The notes below the pieces were generated by a model. It had not been told where the DNA came from. It ran no database searches and saw nothing but the letters and a program-made list of their open reading frames with translations. A program made the position numbers and the translations under genes. 64,000 bases of DNA from Amblyomma americanum (Eukaryota > Arthropoda > Arachnida > Ixodida > Ixodidae): positions 22,648,269 through 22,712,268 of the forward strand of contig NC_135505.1 of the NCBI RefSeq assembly GCF_052857255.1. Direction: 5' to 3'. Below are positions 32,985 to 44,363 of this stretch, in pieces (within the stretch, counting starts at the first letter, position 1; every line of letters starts with the position of its first letter).

Positions 32985-33290
32985 GTCATGACATGGTCGT
33001 TCTTCATATTGCAGTTTAGGGCTTCAGTAACTCATACAAGAGCTTACGATTCAGTTTCCAAAATTTGGCTGCCGTGGACACGCTCTATATTCCAAAAAAT
33101 GCGATCGAAATTGAGAACGGGAAACTCCTTCCACCGGCAGCGACCCCCATACTGAATGCTATCGTGACGTCACCAGGGCATACACGGAGCAACGTCATCT
33201 GTTCTCGTTGCTGCAATGTGCGCAGCGAGGTCTCTTGTCCCCTGTACTTCCGCGGGCGATCGAAGTAGCAGTCGTCCCCCATATATGGGT
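32985..33290. mobile_element. Possible one-sided TIR element fragment
   Basis: It starts TTAAAGGGGTCATGACATGG, a form like the TTAAAGGG ends of the TIR elements at 15206 and 23234. The matching right end was not found, so this is a truncated or misjudged element. The small open frame inside has no domain. Confidence 0.35.
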
Positions 33291-35354
33291 GACTGGTGCC
33301 ACAAAAGCGTTAATAATAGTTCTTCGGTATAGGTTGGGTCCGGTCACACAAGGCCGATGCGACGGCGATCGGCGGTCGGTTGGCTGACCGGTATGCAAAT
33401 GCAATCGCTGACGCACTGGTCTGTCAAGCTTGACCGACGACGCCAGCACGACCAACGACCCCGTATCGCAGTAGTGTAAAGAGTGAACTTAGTGGGAACT
33501 GGCAGAGTGTGGTGGGGGACTAGTTGGCATGACATTATATAAACTTAAGAATTTTAAAACTTATTGGACCTCATGCTAGCCACGGCGGCATGCGCGATGT
33601 GCGTGCACCAGCGAAGATGTGCTTTCATTCGGTGCCTGCGCATAGAACCTATCGGCGAGGAAATTGAGCGACAACGGCAGAAAGCGCCGCACGACAGTGC
33701 CGCTACTCGCCGTCGCCTGGGCTTGTGCGGCCGAGCGAAAGCTTCACGCCCGGTGAATGGACGGGCCGAAAAACTGCGCTTGTGTATCTTAACCTTATCG
33801 AGAATAGCGAAACGAGCTGCTGCATTTCATATCATCACACTTTCTTTCTAATCAGCGGGAAACTCCTGCCAGATGCTTGAATTTCGGCCGACGGTGGACC
33901 GCCGGCCCCTTTCGCGGCGAGGCCTAGCGAATACGCAGGATTCGCGTGTGCAATTTCGGCGATTGCGGAGAGCGAATTCGCAAGTTCTAGCTCCTGAAAA
34001 TAGCTGTCGAGCGTAGTTTTGGTTAAGTGCCCTCAAAGTGACGACTGCCTACGTCGCAGGCCGCGAGTACAATAAGGGGGAAGTGCCCATATGTGACCCC
34101 GTCGGCAAAGCATGTGCTTAAGGCAGCCGGCAGCAGCCGTCGGCGTCGACTGTGGACAACACATCTGGTTGTTTTCATTAATTCAAGTAATGTCCGAACG
34201 TATTTTTAAAATGACATACCGACGACAAGCAGATACAATTAGCGGGAAGCGCAGGTCCTACGCGAAGCGTTTCCCAAGCAGGCGCTACAGCATCAGCGGC
34301 GCTTATTGCAGTGTTATCATAGTGTGCCAATGAGTAAAACTACAATATGTGGGCAATACTACGTAATATTTAAGAAGGAGAGACCACATTGCGTTTTATG
34401 TCAATCAAACGAGCAGTACTGTTTGCGCACAGCTATGTAAGCAAGCCCAGCGCAAGGCTGCAGTTGTCATGATCGTCGCATTGCTATATAGGCCACAATG
34501 CGAACGCACAGTAAACGCTCAGTGATGTACTATTATTTTCAAGCATTCATTTAGACGGCGGCGACTATTCATCGGTGTGGGCAGCGGAAGCATTCGAGTC
34601 GCGTAGGGTTTTGTAAGCGGCTTGGTTCCTGCAAGAGGGTTCTATACGAGCCGAAGGGAATGTATGTTCGACTTACAAATGCACAAATGCAGTGGGGAAG
34701 TCGTCTCATTCGGCACTTTTCCCTCCTCCTTTCGTGATTCAAGGTACAATAAATTGGTAGCCAGCTACAAAACGCCGCGGCTTTCACGGCGCACATTGGC
34801 GAAGGCATGCACGGCACGTGCCGCTTTTCACAGCACTTGACTTCGAAAAAGAGACCACACTCATAAGACAAAATTAACATGTTTCTGAGCGTAAATAATA
34901 AAGCAGGGGTCCATCGATTTCTGTTTCCTCAACAATCACAAAACGGGCACCACGAGCAAGTCCGTTTTCCCGCAGGGATCACTCAGCTCGCGTACTAAGC
35001 TGAAGGCTTCCGAAAAGAAAACACGGAAAATGCATTTTATTTCGATAAGCTAAAATAGAAGACTTTCCGAGCGACCGCCGTGTATGGTAGGCATGCAAGC
35101 ACCTCAACAGTGCGCAGCACACGACGCGGAGCGGGTATGCCCCTGTGACGTCAGCGGCCAAAGGTTGCGAGACCAGCGAGCAGCTCGCAGAAGAAACGAA
35201 AAAAAAAACGCGTTTAAAAAATATTTAACGTGTTGAGAATTAAATGCGATAAGCAGGGTATGCGTGAAAAAGGCTATCATGGCCCCGGCCTTTAAATGTC
35301 GCTGCCTGTAATGGTGCTGCTGTCTACGGTTTAAAGCGTTAGAGTCCGTGGGGT
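33291..35354. other. Intron 3 sequence, no feature recognised
   Basis: Several GC-rich short frames exist (for example 33564-33851 and 34569-34880) but none has a recognisable domain or splice-framed exon of the transporter. Confidence 0.4.
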
Positions 35355-36130
35355 TGTAATGGAGGGGTAATAGGTTCTCCCCGTTTAACCGCGGCTGACG
35401 CAGTTAAGAACCGCCGGGACCCCACCTCGTGATCGCCCGCGCTACCGAGCGCACGCCGAGCACGGCGGGCCTTGCTGTCAGGGAAACAAAACTCTGGCAG
35501 GGCACAAACAAGGCATTTATTGATACTGAAACAACAATAACGCCAGCTAGCAACAGAATACGCTAAGCCATCGAGGTCGTCCGACTCACCAGCACGGTTA
35601 CGAGCGAACGTTCGCCCACGCTAGGGCAAGGGAGAAACTCCGAAGCCGGACGGTACGAGATGCGGGAGAACGTTCCCCTCCACGAGGCCTCCCCCGGTGG
35701 CGAAGAGCGGAGCGCCGCGCCTGAACGTGAGCGCTTGACCAGTTCCCCAGCCGAAGATTGGTTTTGGGGGGGGGAAGGAAATGGCGCAGTCTCTCTCTCA
35801 TACATCGTTGGACACTTGAACCGCGCCGTAAGGGAAGGGTAAAGGAGGGAGTGAAAGGAGAAAGGAAGAGAGAGGTGCCGTAGTGGAGGGCTCCGGAATA
35901 ATTTCGACCACCTGGGGATCTTTAACGTGCACTGACATCGCACAGCACACTGGCGCCTTAGCGTTTTTCCTCCATAAAAACGCAGCCGCCGCGGTCGGGT
36001 TCGAACCCGGGAACTCCGGATCAGTAGTCGAGCGCCCTAACCACTGAGCCGCCGCGGCGGACCAGCCGAAGAGCAAGAGCTCTCTCCCGCCCGCGCAAAG
36101 CAATCACGCCGTCTGGACGCTCGTGTACTG
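35355..36130 (-). mobile_element. Possible solo LTR, minus strand, interrupted by a Ruka SINE
   Basis: The low end starts TGTAATGGAGGGG (so the minus strand would end in CCATTACA). On the minus strand a CAATAAATGCC polyadenylation-like signal lies near 35515. The segment has LTR-like GC-rich composition and continues on both sides of the SINE at 35758-36061. No partner LTR, coding part or TSD was found. Confidence 0.33.
35758..36061 (-). mobile_element. Ruka-type SINE, full length, with 11-bp TSD
   Basis: The minus strand has the whole SINE from the CCGCCGCGGCGGCTCAGTGG head to the CCCCCCAAAACCAATC tail. CCAGCCGAAGA flanks it (35747-35757, 36062-36072). Confidence 0.93.
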
Positions 36131-36142
36131 CCACGCCCTCCC

Positions 36143-36600
36143 TTGTTGATTGAGGTAACTAAAGCGGGCGTGCAAGAGACTATAGAACATGTTTTAGTGA
36201 TGTCTCCAAGATATACACGTGAAAGTTTCATGCTTGCATCTGTTTTGAAGTCTATGGACACAAGGCCCCTCTCGGAGGATTTGATCCTCGGCGCTTGGCC
36301 AGATAGTTTGAAAACTCTACAGGCAACGAGAGCGCTCTCACGCTTTTTAAGCGACACGGACCTTGCTTCGCGTTTGTGATGTTGGAGAGCGTTCCTTGTT
36401 TTCTTTTTTTAAATGTATTTTTTCATCTGCCTCCTCCCATCATCATCACCCCCCATCGTGACCCTTTTTTTTTACTCATCTTCCCGTTCCCCAGTGCAGA
36501 GTAGCAGGCCAGATATTTTTTTCAGGTCAACCTCTCTGCCTTTCAAGTCAATAAACCCTCCCTCGCTAGAACGGGCACCGCGGGGAAACAAACCCTAAAG
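36143..36600 (+). mobile_element. LINE 3' end: C-terminus of ORF2 and 3' UTR
   Basis: The frame to 36379 encodes ETIEHVLVMSPRYTRES, RPLSEDLILGAWP and TRALSRFLSDTDLASRL. This is the C-terminal Cys/His-type segment and end common in R1/I/Jockey-group LINE ORF2 proteins, although a Cys expected before PRY is not present. The 3' UTR contains GTCAATAAACCC at about 36547. The rest of the element is missing. Confidence 0.65.
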
Positions 36601-36639
36601 AGGACGAAGCGGGGCGAGGTCCCCACGAGTTTAAATATG

Positions 36640-36790
36640 GTGTGCGAATGCGTTAATGATTCAAAACTATCGATAGTACTATAGTACACTCGACAGTTGT
36701 GTCACTATCAAACTATTAATAAAAAAACTATTGATACTACTATCAATTGTGCACTATCAATAGTACGCAATTTATCGCGCGTAAACACCG
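36640..36790. repeat. AT-rich repeat with ACTATC words
   Basis: Degenerate repeats of ACTATCGATAG, ACTATCAA and TATTGATACTAC over about 150 bp, partly palindromic. A TIR-element remnant is possible but unproven. Confidence 0.45.
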
Positions 36791-36841
36791 GAGCATAAAC
36801 TTGTCGACATTGTCCGCGGGTCCCCAGCACGTGGTCTGCAG

Positions 36842-36919
36842 ATGGCGGTCACGAGGATAGGGCTCTTCTTTCTCTTAGTTCTCGCGTCACCGAGCGCTGC
36901 AGACGTACTCTACCTATAG
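36842..36919 (+). CDS. Short open frame with signal-peptide character, hypothetical
   Basis: A 25-codon frame reads MAVTRIGLFFLLVLASPSAA then DVLYL and a stop. It has a basic start, a hydrophobic core (GLFFLLVLA) and small residues at a plausible cleavage site, as in a secretory signal peptide. A GT lies in frame after GCA-GAC, so it could be a signal-peptide exon of a gene nested in intron 3, or chance. No downstream exon was found. Confidence 0.2.
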   Translation: MAVTRIGLFFLLVLASPSAADVLYL

Positions 36920-37663
36920 AGTGACTGCATCAAGCATTCCAAGTATGCCGTGAAGGGCATATAGTACCAGCAACGGCGCCGTCCATAAGGCTTCCAAGCG
37001 GCCGGAGACGCATTGTGTTTTCTGACTTTTGTGCTCTTGGGAGTTTAGCTGCTGTTTACGAAACAGAACAAGCGGCCGGTTGTGCCAGATAAGCTTTTAC
37101 AGAATGTTAAGTGTCAGGACGCAGATCCAACGATTGCTAACACTTCGGAACCTGTAAGCGATGAGTTCTGCATCACTCCCTTCGGCCCAGTGTTCAAGAT
37201 GGCGCCACAGATAGAATCACAACAACTAGAGCGGCAGAATGTCAAGCGCATTATTGATTGGACCTGCACTTTTTCAGCTTACATTTCAAAAATTTCAAAG
37301 TTTCTGCAGGGCGTTGCATCCCTTCGACATTCCAGAAATGAGAACTGATGTTCCGGATGCGCAATCGAGTACTTTTCTCGCTTGATGCGACTGGTGGCGA
37401 GTTTTTGCATAATACTTATACCCGAGATGAATAAAGAAAGAAAAAAGAATGATCGGAAAATTTTGACAATAATTTTGAAATATATATTCGCATGATAAGC
37501 AGCCCCGCAGGCGCCTTCCACGAGCTTGGTTTCTCATGTAACCGAGAGGGACAGTTTTGCTCGAGCGTGTGGAAAACTGCTTTCTTTGGATTTTCGAGGC
37601 TCAGTGATCATTCTTTTCTTGGAGTGTGCGAACATTAAAAAATCTAGAACATCACCCCCTCCT
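36920..37663. other. Intron 3 sequence, no feature recognised
   Basis: An 88-codon plus-strand frame at 37082-37348 (starting MPDKLLQN) shows no known domain. I see no codon bias or splice support for it. Confidence 0.35.
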
Positions 37664-37765
37664 TTATTATTTCGCTTACGGCGTGTTTCAGGTGTGCGAT
37701 GTCGCCCTAGATGTGCGACAGTTGCTGCGCCATTTCGTTTCCTTAGAACCAATTTTCATTTTAAT
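37664..37765 (+). mobile_element. Ruka-type SINE, 3' tail fragment
   Basis: CTTACGGCGTGTTTCAGGTG, TGCGACAGTTGCTGCGCC and ATTTCGTTTCCTTAGAACC correspond in order to the last 100 bp of the SINE. Confidence 0.65.
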
Positions 37766-40359
37766 TGTTGATCGAATACCTTGCTATTAACTTTTCACTA
37801 ATCAAATAGCGCATGTTGAAAATTATTCGATACACCGAAGAGGTTCTCAAATTTGCAAATAATTTGCACGAATTGCGAATAATGCCCGCCGTATTTTTCT
37901 TCCACGACTGCACCAAGAACAGGGAGCACACACGCCGTGTACCATGCTGCCGCGATCGCTATGCGCGAAATGCATGGAGGGCTCAGCGTCGCGACGCGCT
38001 CCAGTCGTGTGGCGACGTTCACAATTTGCTCATGCATGTCCTCAGAGATGTGGCGACGCTGCAGGGCCCGGGCAAGGTTGGCAAACCCGGCCTTTATACT
38101 CGATTGATCATGCGCAGCTCTCGACCGGCCGTCTCAAGTACTGAGATGTGGCTTTAGTTAATTCCTTCCGTTATCAGTACCAAAAGGGGTTCTTTTCATA
38201 TATATGTGCACATCATTTTACGAGGGGCAGGCCGGAAGGCAGAAAGGCTCGCAAATACCTCCGCTGCGCAACATCCCACTGTTGCCATCCTTCCCTAATC
38301 TGTTAATCCGGCTCACGGAAGAATACCCGGCTGCTTAGCTACTGGTCAAGTGCTTGTTTGCATCTGTACAACAAAAGCTGCAACGTTATAAGCAACACCA
38401 ATGTCCTCTAGACATGACTGTTTTATTGCGGGGTGCGGCAGTAGTCAACGAAAATTGAAAAAAAAAAGCCCCCAGTATGTACGCGCACCATGTTATGACG
38501 AGGTCTCAGGGCGTCTGTGATGTCTGCTTCTTCACTTTGCCGCCGGCCACGAAGTACATCAGCAGCGAACGTCGTTGGTGAGCAGTAAACACTTGTGCCT
38601 GCCACAAGCCTACGCATATGTTCAGTGTACTTCGTGAATGAAGTGCAGAGAGAAAGAAACCCACTGTCTACGCTTAATCTCGGGCGCAGAACGAAGCACA
38701 GCGCCTGGCCTATGCCAACTACTTTGTACTGTCAGCAAGGAGTGAAACGCGAACGAGACAGCTCAGCCACGAATGGAAAAGTAAGATGCTCTTAGCCAGG
38801 GGAAACTCAATACTATCGGAGGGTAATTTCGCTTTGAAGCCGCTAAGGCTCTTCTGAAGTGTTAATCAACCTCGCTTGTAGCTATTCTCCAGGAGCTAAT
38901 ATGTTGGTCTTTTTGTATCACCACCTCAGTTTTCTTGTTCGCGTTTCATTCGTTGCTGATATTACATAATTTTAGGCGATCGGGCTTTTGGATGGTTTGG
39001 GCAAAGCTGTTGTAATTCAACAGCACATTATGTAGGGACTTCACAAATTTGGCCACAACCTCGTTTTGCCACCCTACATGTTCACGAATATCGGTAGCGT
39101 GTAGCCATCGTCACCTTAAAAAAATGAAGCATGCCTTTAGTACGACAACACTGATCGCATTTGCACAGCACGCCAGGAATGGAAGCGGCGAGAATGGACT
39201 TTTTACCCGAGTGCAAGGGGAGCAAAAACGCAGCCACGCAACGAAAGAAAGAACAGACGGCATGCACTGAACAGTAAGCTGTGCCATGCATTTTAACAAA
39301 TCGTTCGACTTAAAGCACATCGAATGCATTGTAAATAGGCCCACTTAGATGATGCATAGTGCACGGTGCCAGATATACAACGAAAGTCACGAGTTGTGCA
39401 GTGTCCCTCACCAAGGTAGATTGGAGTGCTCAACACAGGCTTGCTGATTCGGCCTCTCGGTAAGTGGCAAAAGCGTTACATTAACGTATCAACATAGAAG
39501 CCCGTGCAAATAGACATTTTTCTGTATTTCTGTGCTGGCACGAGCGGAGTAGGCGAGAATGCGTATTGCTTTCAGTGATTTGGCTTGTATCGCTCGTCGT
39601 AGGGACAGCCCTACGCGAGCGCCTGGAGAGACCGAATTTCACTTTCATCGCGCGTACTGTCGCAACTGATAAGACCTGGATTCGCTTCGGTCATGCAGCT
39701 GGCTGCTGTTTCCCCAGTATTGAGTTTGAGAAGGGGGCAACTCTGTTGTAAGCTCTTCAGTCTAGATTGTCACACTCGCCATGGAGGCAGAGAGAGCGAT
39801 CGTAGAATCTGTGCTCCTCGATTCGGTCATTCTCCTCAATTCCAGCATAATTTCACTTGCGTTTCTCCATTATGCAACACCTTTGCCCTCCAGGCATCCG
39901 GCGACGAGAACTACACGCGTGCGTGAACTGCGATGCTGCTCGTTCGCTCCGTCGAAGCCTGCTCTGTTGTTGCAGGCGCTAATGGCATAGCACACGCGAG
40001 GACGAGGACGAGGCGAACCCCCACGCACCATTTCTAGGCTGGACAGAAATAAAACCGGTGGATGGCACTTCCTGAAATTGCACGCTTCTCCGTCCGTAGC
40101 CCACGGGCTGCAAATTATAACCCCTTGGTGGCGTGGTGGCGTCGGCGGCAGGCGGCTACCGGGTAAAACAAACATGGCGGCACCCACCTACCGAAACTAA
40201 AATTGTGCGTTACTTGAGCATGTGATGGAGTTAATATGGTCACTTCTTGTTGTGACCCCCAAATGAAGTTCAGTGCAGCTGCGTGTTTTAAAAGCTATAC
40301 CTTCTTTTTTCAGTGAAGCGCAGCTATAGCGCTTCTCTGTTTCTTACGGTTGGTCGTTG
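37766..40359. other. Intron 3 sequence, no feature recognised
   Basis: About 2.6 kb with only short frames (for example 37813-38157, 38595-38795, 39781-39990). None carries a recognisable domain or fits the missing transporter exons. Confidence 0.4.
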
Positions 40360-40490
40360 AATATTCGTACGGATATTCGATTCGTGTTGGATTCGGTTCT
40401 CTCACTATAAGAATCGCACTCCACTTGGTTTTTAGATAAAGCATTTGTAACAGACTGAATTAAAAAAAATTGCTATTCGCATGCCCTTAC
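40360..40490. mobile_element. Fragment related to the TTCGAA-ended TIR element
   Basis: GAATATTCGTACGGATATTC, ATTCGATTCGTG and the end GCTATTCGCATGCCC resemble the ends of the element at 26620-27332. Confidence 0.4.
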
Positions 40491-40724
40491 TTTTGTCGCC
40501 TTCTTTCGTTGCTGTCATGTGCAGTGACATCCGCCTCAAATGTTACAAAACTCTGGCAAATGAGCAAGATTCGACTGCTTGTGGTTCTGCAGACTTACAG
40601 CATGAATTAAAATCATTACTTCTATGATTAAGAGACAACAACATCCATGTAAAGTCAGACGGCAGACGTGTACGTAGCAAACTTCCTAGCTATGCGAATG
40701 TGTCTTTGTGGCTTTAAAATATCC

Positions 40725-40882
40725 ATGTTTGAGTAGATGAAGCGCACAAAAACACAACACACAGGAAAGGAAGACGCAAGACAGGCGCTTGTCGTGTCTT
40801 TCTTTTCCTGTGTGCTGTGTTTTTGTGCGCTTCATCTACTCAAGCTATGAACCAACTTGCCCAAGAACGTGTTCTACTGAAA
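40725..40882. mobile_element. 158-bp PLE-type foldback insertion with 11-bp TSD
   Basis: Inverted arms of about 57 bp (TTGAGTAGATGAAGCGCACA and its complement) meet near GGCGC. A 39-bp extension on the right only begins GCTATGAACCAACTTGCCCA, the same tail type as at 21145 and 14708. TTAAAATATCC occurs on both sides (40714-40724, 40883-40893). There is no coding capacity. Confidence 0.85.
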
Positions 40883-40893
40883 TTAAAATATCC

Positions 40894-41380
40894 GATACGA
40901 TAACATGAAAGGAACAAGCTTGGATAACAACATCCAAACATTATATAACAGGTAGTGATGGTTACACCGATTATGAAATACTGCAGATTATTCCTACCTT
41001 CCATAAAACATTGATTCCGTAATCAAACCAATGAGCCGCCGCGGAAAGAGCGAAAGCAGCCTCAAATTCACCTCACCCCGCGAGATTAAAGCTCTAGAAG
41101 AATCTACGAAGTTCTCCACGTGGCTTCCTCGCAAGCGATGTAAAAGGGGGAGACGCTGGCTAACCAAAGCAAGAGCCACGTAGAGTGAGGGCGCGCACTC
41201 CGCGAATGTTACTCAAGAACTCAGCATCAACAACCGCCACCATGCCATCCCCTTTCCTACTTTGTCTCAAACATACAGGGGCAAATCTCCAAGGATTCAG
41301 TTATGCCCAAACACCAGAGCGGATTTTAAACACACCAAACTTGCCCATACAAAACGGAAATATCCCTATCGAGGGTTAGA
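40894..41380. other. Intron 3 sequence, no firm feature
   Basis: Sequence before the LINE end at 41381. It may contain further decayed LINE material, but I could not align it. Confidence 0.35.
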
Positions 41381-41600
41381 TATCACTGGAACGATGGGAG
41401 GATGCTCTGCGCAGCACAACAGCGGAACTACAGCTTCGCATTGTGGGCTGGGCCTTGAAGGTCGCCGCGGCCCAACAGTGCCCGGTCATCTAGAGCACTC
41501 CGCGAAGGCCCGTTGCCGTCCTGCTCATCCCCCTCTCCCTTCACCCACCCTCACCTCACCCACGAAGTGGGTCCAATTAAGCTGTTACCAACCAACAAAC
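41381..41600 (+). mobile_element. LINE 3' end fragment
   Basis: The plus strand encodes LERWEDALRSTTAELQLRIV followed by GWALKVAAAQ, the kind of C-terminal end found in tick R1/I-like LINEs (compare VARAQELLA at 3040-3175). Stops interrupt it. Confidence 0.5.
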
Positions 41601-42128
41601 TTTGTTTATTTGGTTTAACGTTGATTAATTGTGAGTATGAATATAGTGATGGCCATATTTCAGATGTTGAAAGCAAAAAGCTGATAATATATTTCCTCGG
41701 GGAAAAAAAGCTGTACCGAAATTGCATGAACAGAGTCGTACACACAGTAAATTATCGCAAATATTTTCGTAATACAGTCGTGCCCACTTATAACGAAGTT
41801 CACAGTCGCGCGGATTGCATTCTTTGTATCCGAGAATCGTAGTAAGTGGACTTCCAACGTTACAGTAAAAAAAAAAAATTCCTCCTTGTCATGTACGTGC
41901 AATGAAGTTTTTGAGTCGGACAGTGTAGTCCTTTATGCGCGTCTGCTCATTCGAACTGCACCTTATTACGACGTTTTCCAAGCGCTTCACCGCAGGCCCA
42001 CGTTCCTCCCCGATACCCTTGCAAGCAAGCAGCTTGTTTAAGGGCGCCATATAACTAATCGCGGCCGAAGCGCTCACCCTACCAGATGGTAGGTCGGCCT
42101 CTCGTCCCATCATGCCAGATTCCTGGCA

Positions 42129-44353
42129 TCATCATCATCATCATCAGCCTTACTACACCCACTGCAGGGCAAAGGCCTCTCCCATGTCTCTCCAATTAAC
42201 CTTATCCTTTGCCAGCTGCATCCACCCTTTGCCTGCAAACTTCTTAATCTCATCCGCCCATCTAACCTTCTGCCGCCCCCTGCTACGCTTACTTTCTCTT
42301 GGAACCCACTCCGTTACCCTTAAAGACCAGCGGTTATCTTGCCTTCGCATTACATGCCCTGCCCAAGCCCATTTCTTTCTCTTGATTTCGACTAGGATGT
42401 CATTAACCCGTGTTTGTTCCCTCACCCACTCTGCCCGCTTCCGATCTCTTAACGTTACACCTATCATTTTTCTTTCCATGGCTCGCTGCGTTGTCCTTAA
42501 TTTAAGCTGAACTCTTTTCGTTAGCCTCCACGTTTCTGCCCCGTAGGTGAGCACCGGTAAGATTATGCTGTTGTACACTTTCCTCTTGAGTGAAATTGGT
42601 AAACTGCCACTCATGATCTGCGAGAATTTGCCATATGCGCTCCACCCCATTCTTATCCTTCTAGTTATCTCCCTCTCATGATCCGGATCAGCTGTCACTA
42701 CCTGCCCTAAGTAGACGTATTCCGGCACAATTTCTAGGCTCTCGCTGCCAATTGTGTTGTTCCCTTGCTAGGCTGTTGAACATTACCTTGGTTTTCTGCA
42801 TGTTAATTTTTAGACCCATCGATCTGCTCTGCCTGCCTAACTCGTTGATCATGATTTGCAGTTCACCTCCTGAGTGACTCAGCAAGGCAATGTTATCAGC
42901 AAATCTCAGATTATTTAGGTATTCTCCATTTATTCTTATTCCCAACTGTTTCCAATTCAGGCCTCGAAATACCTCCTGCAAACATGCGGTGAACAGCATT
43001 GGCGAGATCGTGCCTCCTTGCCTGACACCCTTCCTTATTGGAATTTTATTGCTGACTTTATGGAGGACTATAGTAGCTGTGCAGTTGCTATATATATCTT
43101 CCAATATTTTGACATAAGGCTCTTCTACCCCCTGATTACGCAATGCCTGTATGACTGCTGAGGTTTCCACTGAGTCGAATGCTTTCTCGTAATCAATGAA
43201 AGCTATATATAGAGGTTGGTTATATTCTGCGCATTTCTCTATCACCTGATTGATAGTGTGAATATGATCTATTGTGGAATATCCTTTACGAAAGCCTGCC
43301 TGATCATTTGGTTGATTAAGGTCTAACGTTGCCCTGACTCTATTAGCGATTACCTTAGTAAATACTTTGTAGGCAACGGATAGTAAGCTGATCGGCCTGT
43401 AATTTTTCAAGTCCTTGGCGTCTCCCTTCTTATGAATTAAGATAATGTTTGCATTCTTCCAAGCTTCTGGTACAGTCGAGGTCATAAGGCATTGCGTATA
43501 CAGGGTGGCTAGTTTTTTTAGCACGATGTCCCCTCCATCCTTCAACAGATCTGCTGTTACCTGATCCTCCCCAGCTGCTTTTCCCCTTTTCATTGCTTCT
43601 AAGGCTTTCTTTACTTCATCTTTCGTTACTGGCGGGATGACGCATTGCTGTGCACTGCTGTCTTTCTCATTAGCGCTCTGATTACATTGGCTACTGTACA
43701 GGTCTGTGTAGAACTCTTCGGCTACGTTAACTATCTTATCCATATTGCTAATGACATTGCCCTGCTTGTCTCTTAATGCATACATCTGGTTTTTACCTAT
43801 GCCTAGTTTCCTCTTCACTGTTTTTAGGCTACCTCCGTTCTTTATAGCATGATCGATTCTCTCCATATTAAACTTCCTTATGTCGGCTACCTTGCGCTTA
43901 TTTATTAACTTTGATAGCTCCGTTAGTTCTATTCTATCGGTAGTGTTAGATGCCTTCATGTTTTGGCGCTTCTTAATCAGATCTTTCGTCATCTGAGATA
44001 GCTTCCCGGTATCTTTTCGAACTGTCCTACCGCCTACTTCTACTGCGCTCTCCGTAATTATTGATGCCAGATTATCGTGCATTGAATAAACAACAAGATC
44101 GACTTCCTCAGTTAAAGCCGAGTATCTGTTTTGCAGCGCTATCCTGAACTCCTGTGCTTTCCCTCTTACGGCTAACTCGTTAATGGTCTTCTTCGCTAGC
44201 TTCTTCCGTTCCCTCTTCAAGTCTAAGCTAATTCTAGACCTTACCATTCTATGGTCGCTGCAACGCACCCTTCCGAGGACGGCCACATCCTGCAATGCAT
44301 AAGATGATGCATTGCATATGCAATGATGCATTGCATGATGCATTGCATGATGC
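42129..44353 (-). mobile_element. RTE-type LINE with 10-bp TSD, longest copy
   Basis: A 2.2-kb minus-strand element ending in a (CAT)n/(ATG)n tail at 42129-42142. ATTCCTGGCA flanks it (42119-42128 and 44354-44363). The 5' side is truncated in the endonuclease domain. The extreme 5' 60 bp (44294-44353) are not LINE-like but repeats of a GCATTGCATGAT 12-mer. Family copies occur at 912, 7055, 13915 and 31801. Confidence 0.92.
42153..44300 (-). pseudogene. RTE reverse transcriptase, inactive
   Basis: The minus strand encodes the last part of an endonuclease (VRCSDHRMVRSRI, the terminal SDH motif), a linker, and RT motifs NANIILIHKKGDA, NYRPISLLSVAYK, AGFRKGYSTIDHI, YIAFIDYEKAFDSV (block A), GVRQGGTISPMLF (block B) and LRFADNIALLS (block C). 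In block C the second catalytic Asp of FADD is replaced by Asn. A frameshift near 42735 separates the C-terminal part (YLGQVVTADPDHEREITRRI onward, 42153-42728). Both defects abolish activity. Confidence 0.9.
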
Positions 44354-44363
44354 ATTCCTGGCA

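Noticed and set aside
37082..37348. 88-codon frame starting MPDKLLQN
   Set aside because: No domain or family resemblance that I can name and no supporting signals.
39781..39990. Possible transposase or transporter exon in a 69-codon frame
   Set aside because: The hydrophobic stretch does not match TMD0 helices and no splice sites in phase 0 frame it.
42129..44353. Horizontally transferred BovB
   Set aside because: The element belongs to the RTE group and ticks are known BovB carriers, but I cannot separate BovB from other RTE families by eye; a phylogeny would be needed.
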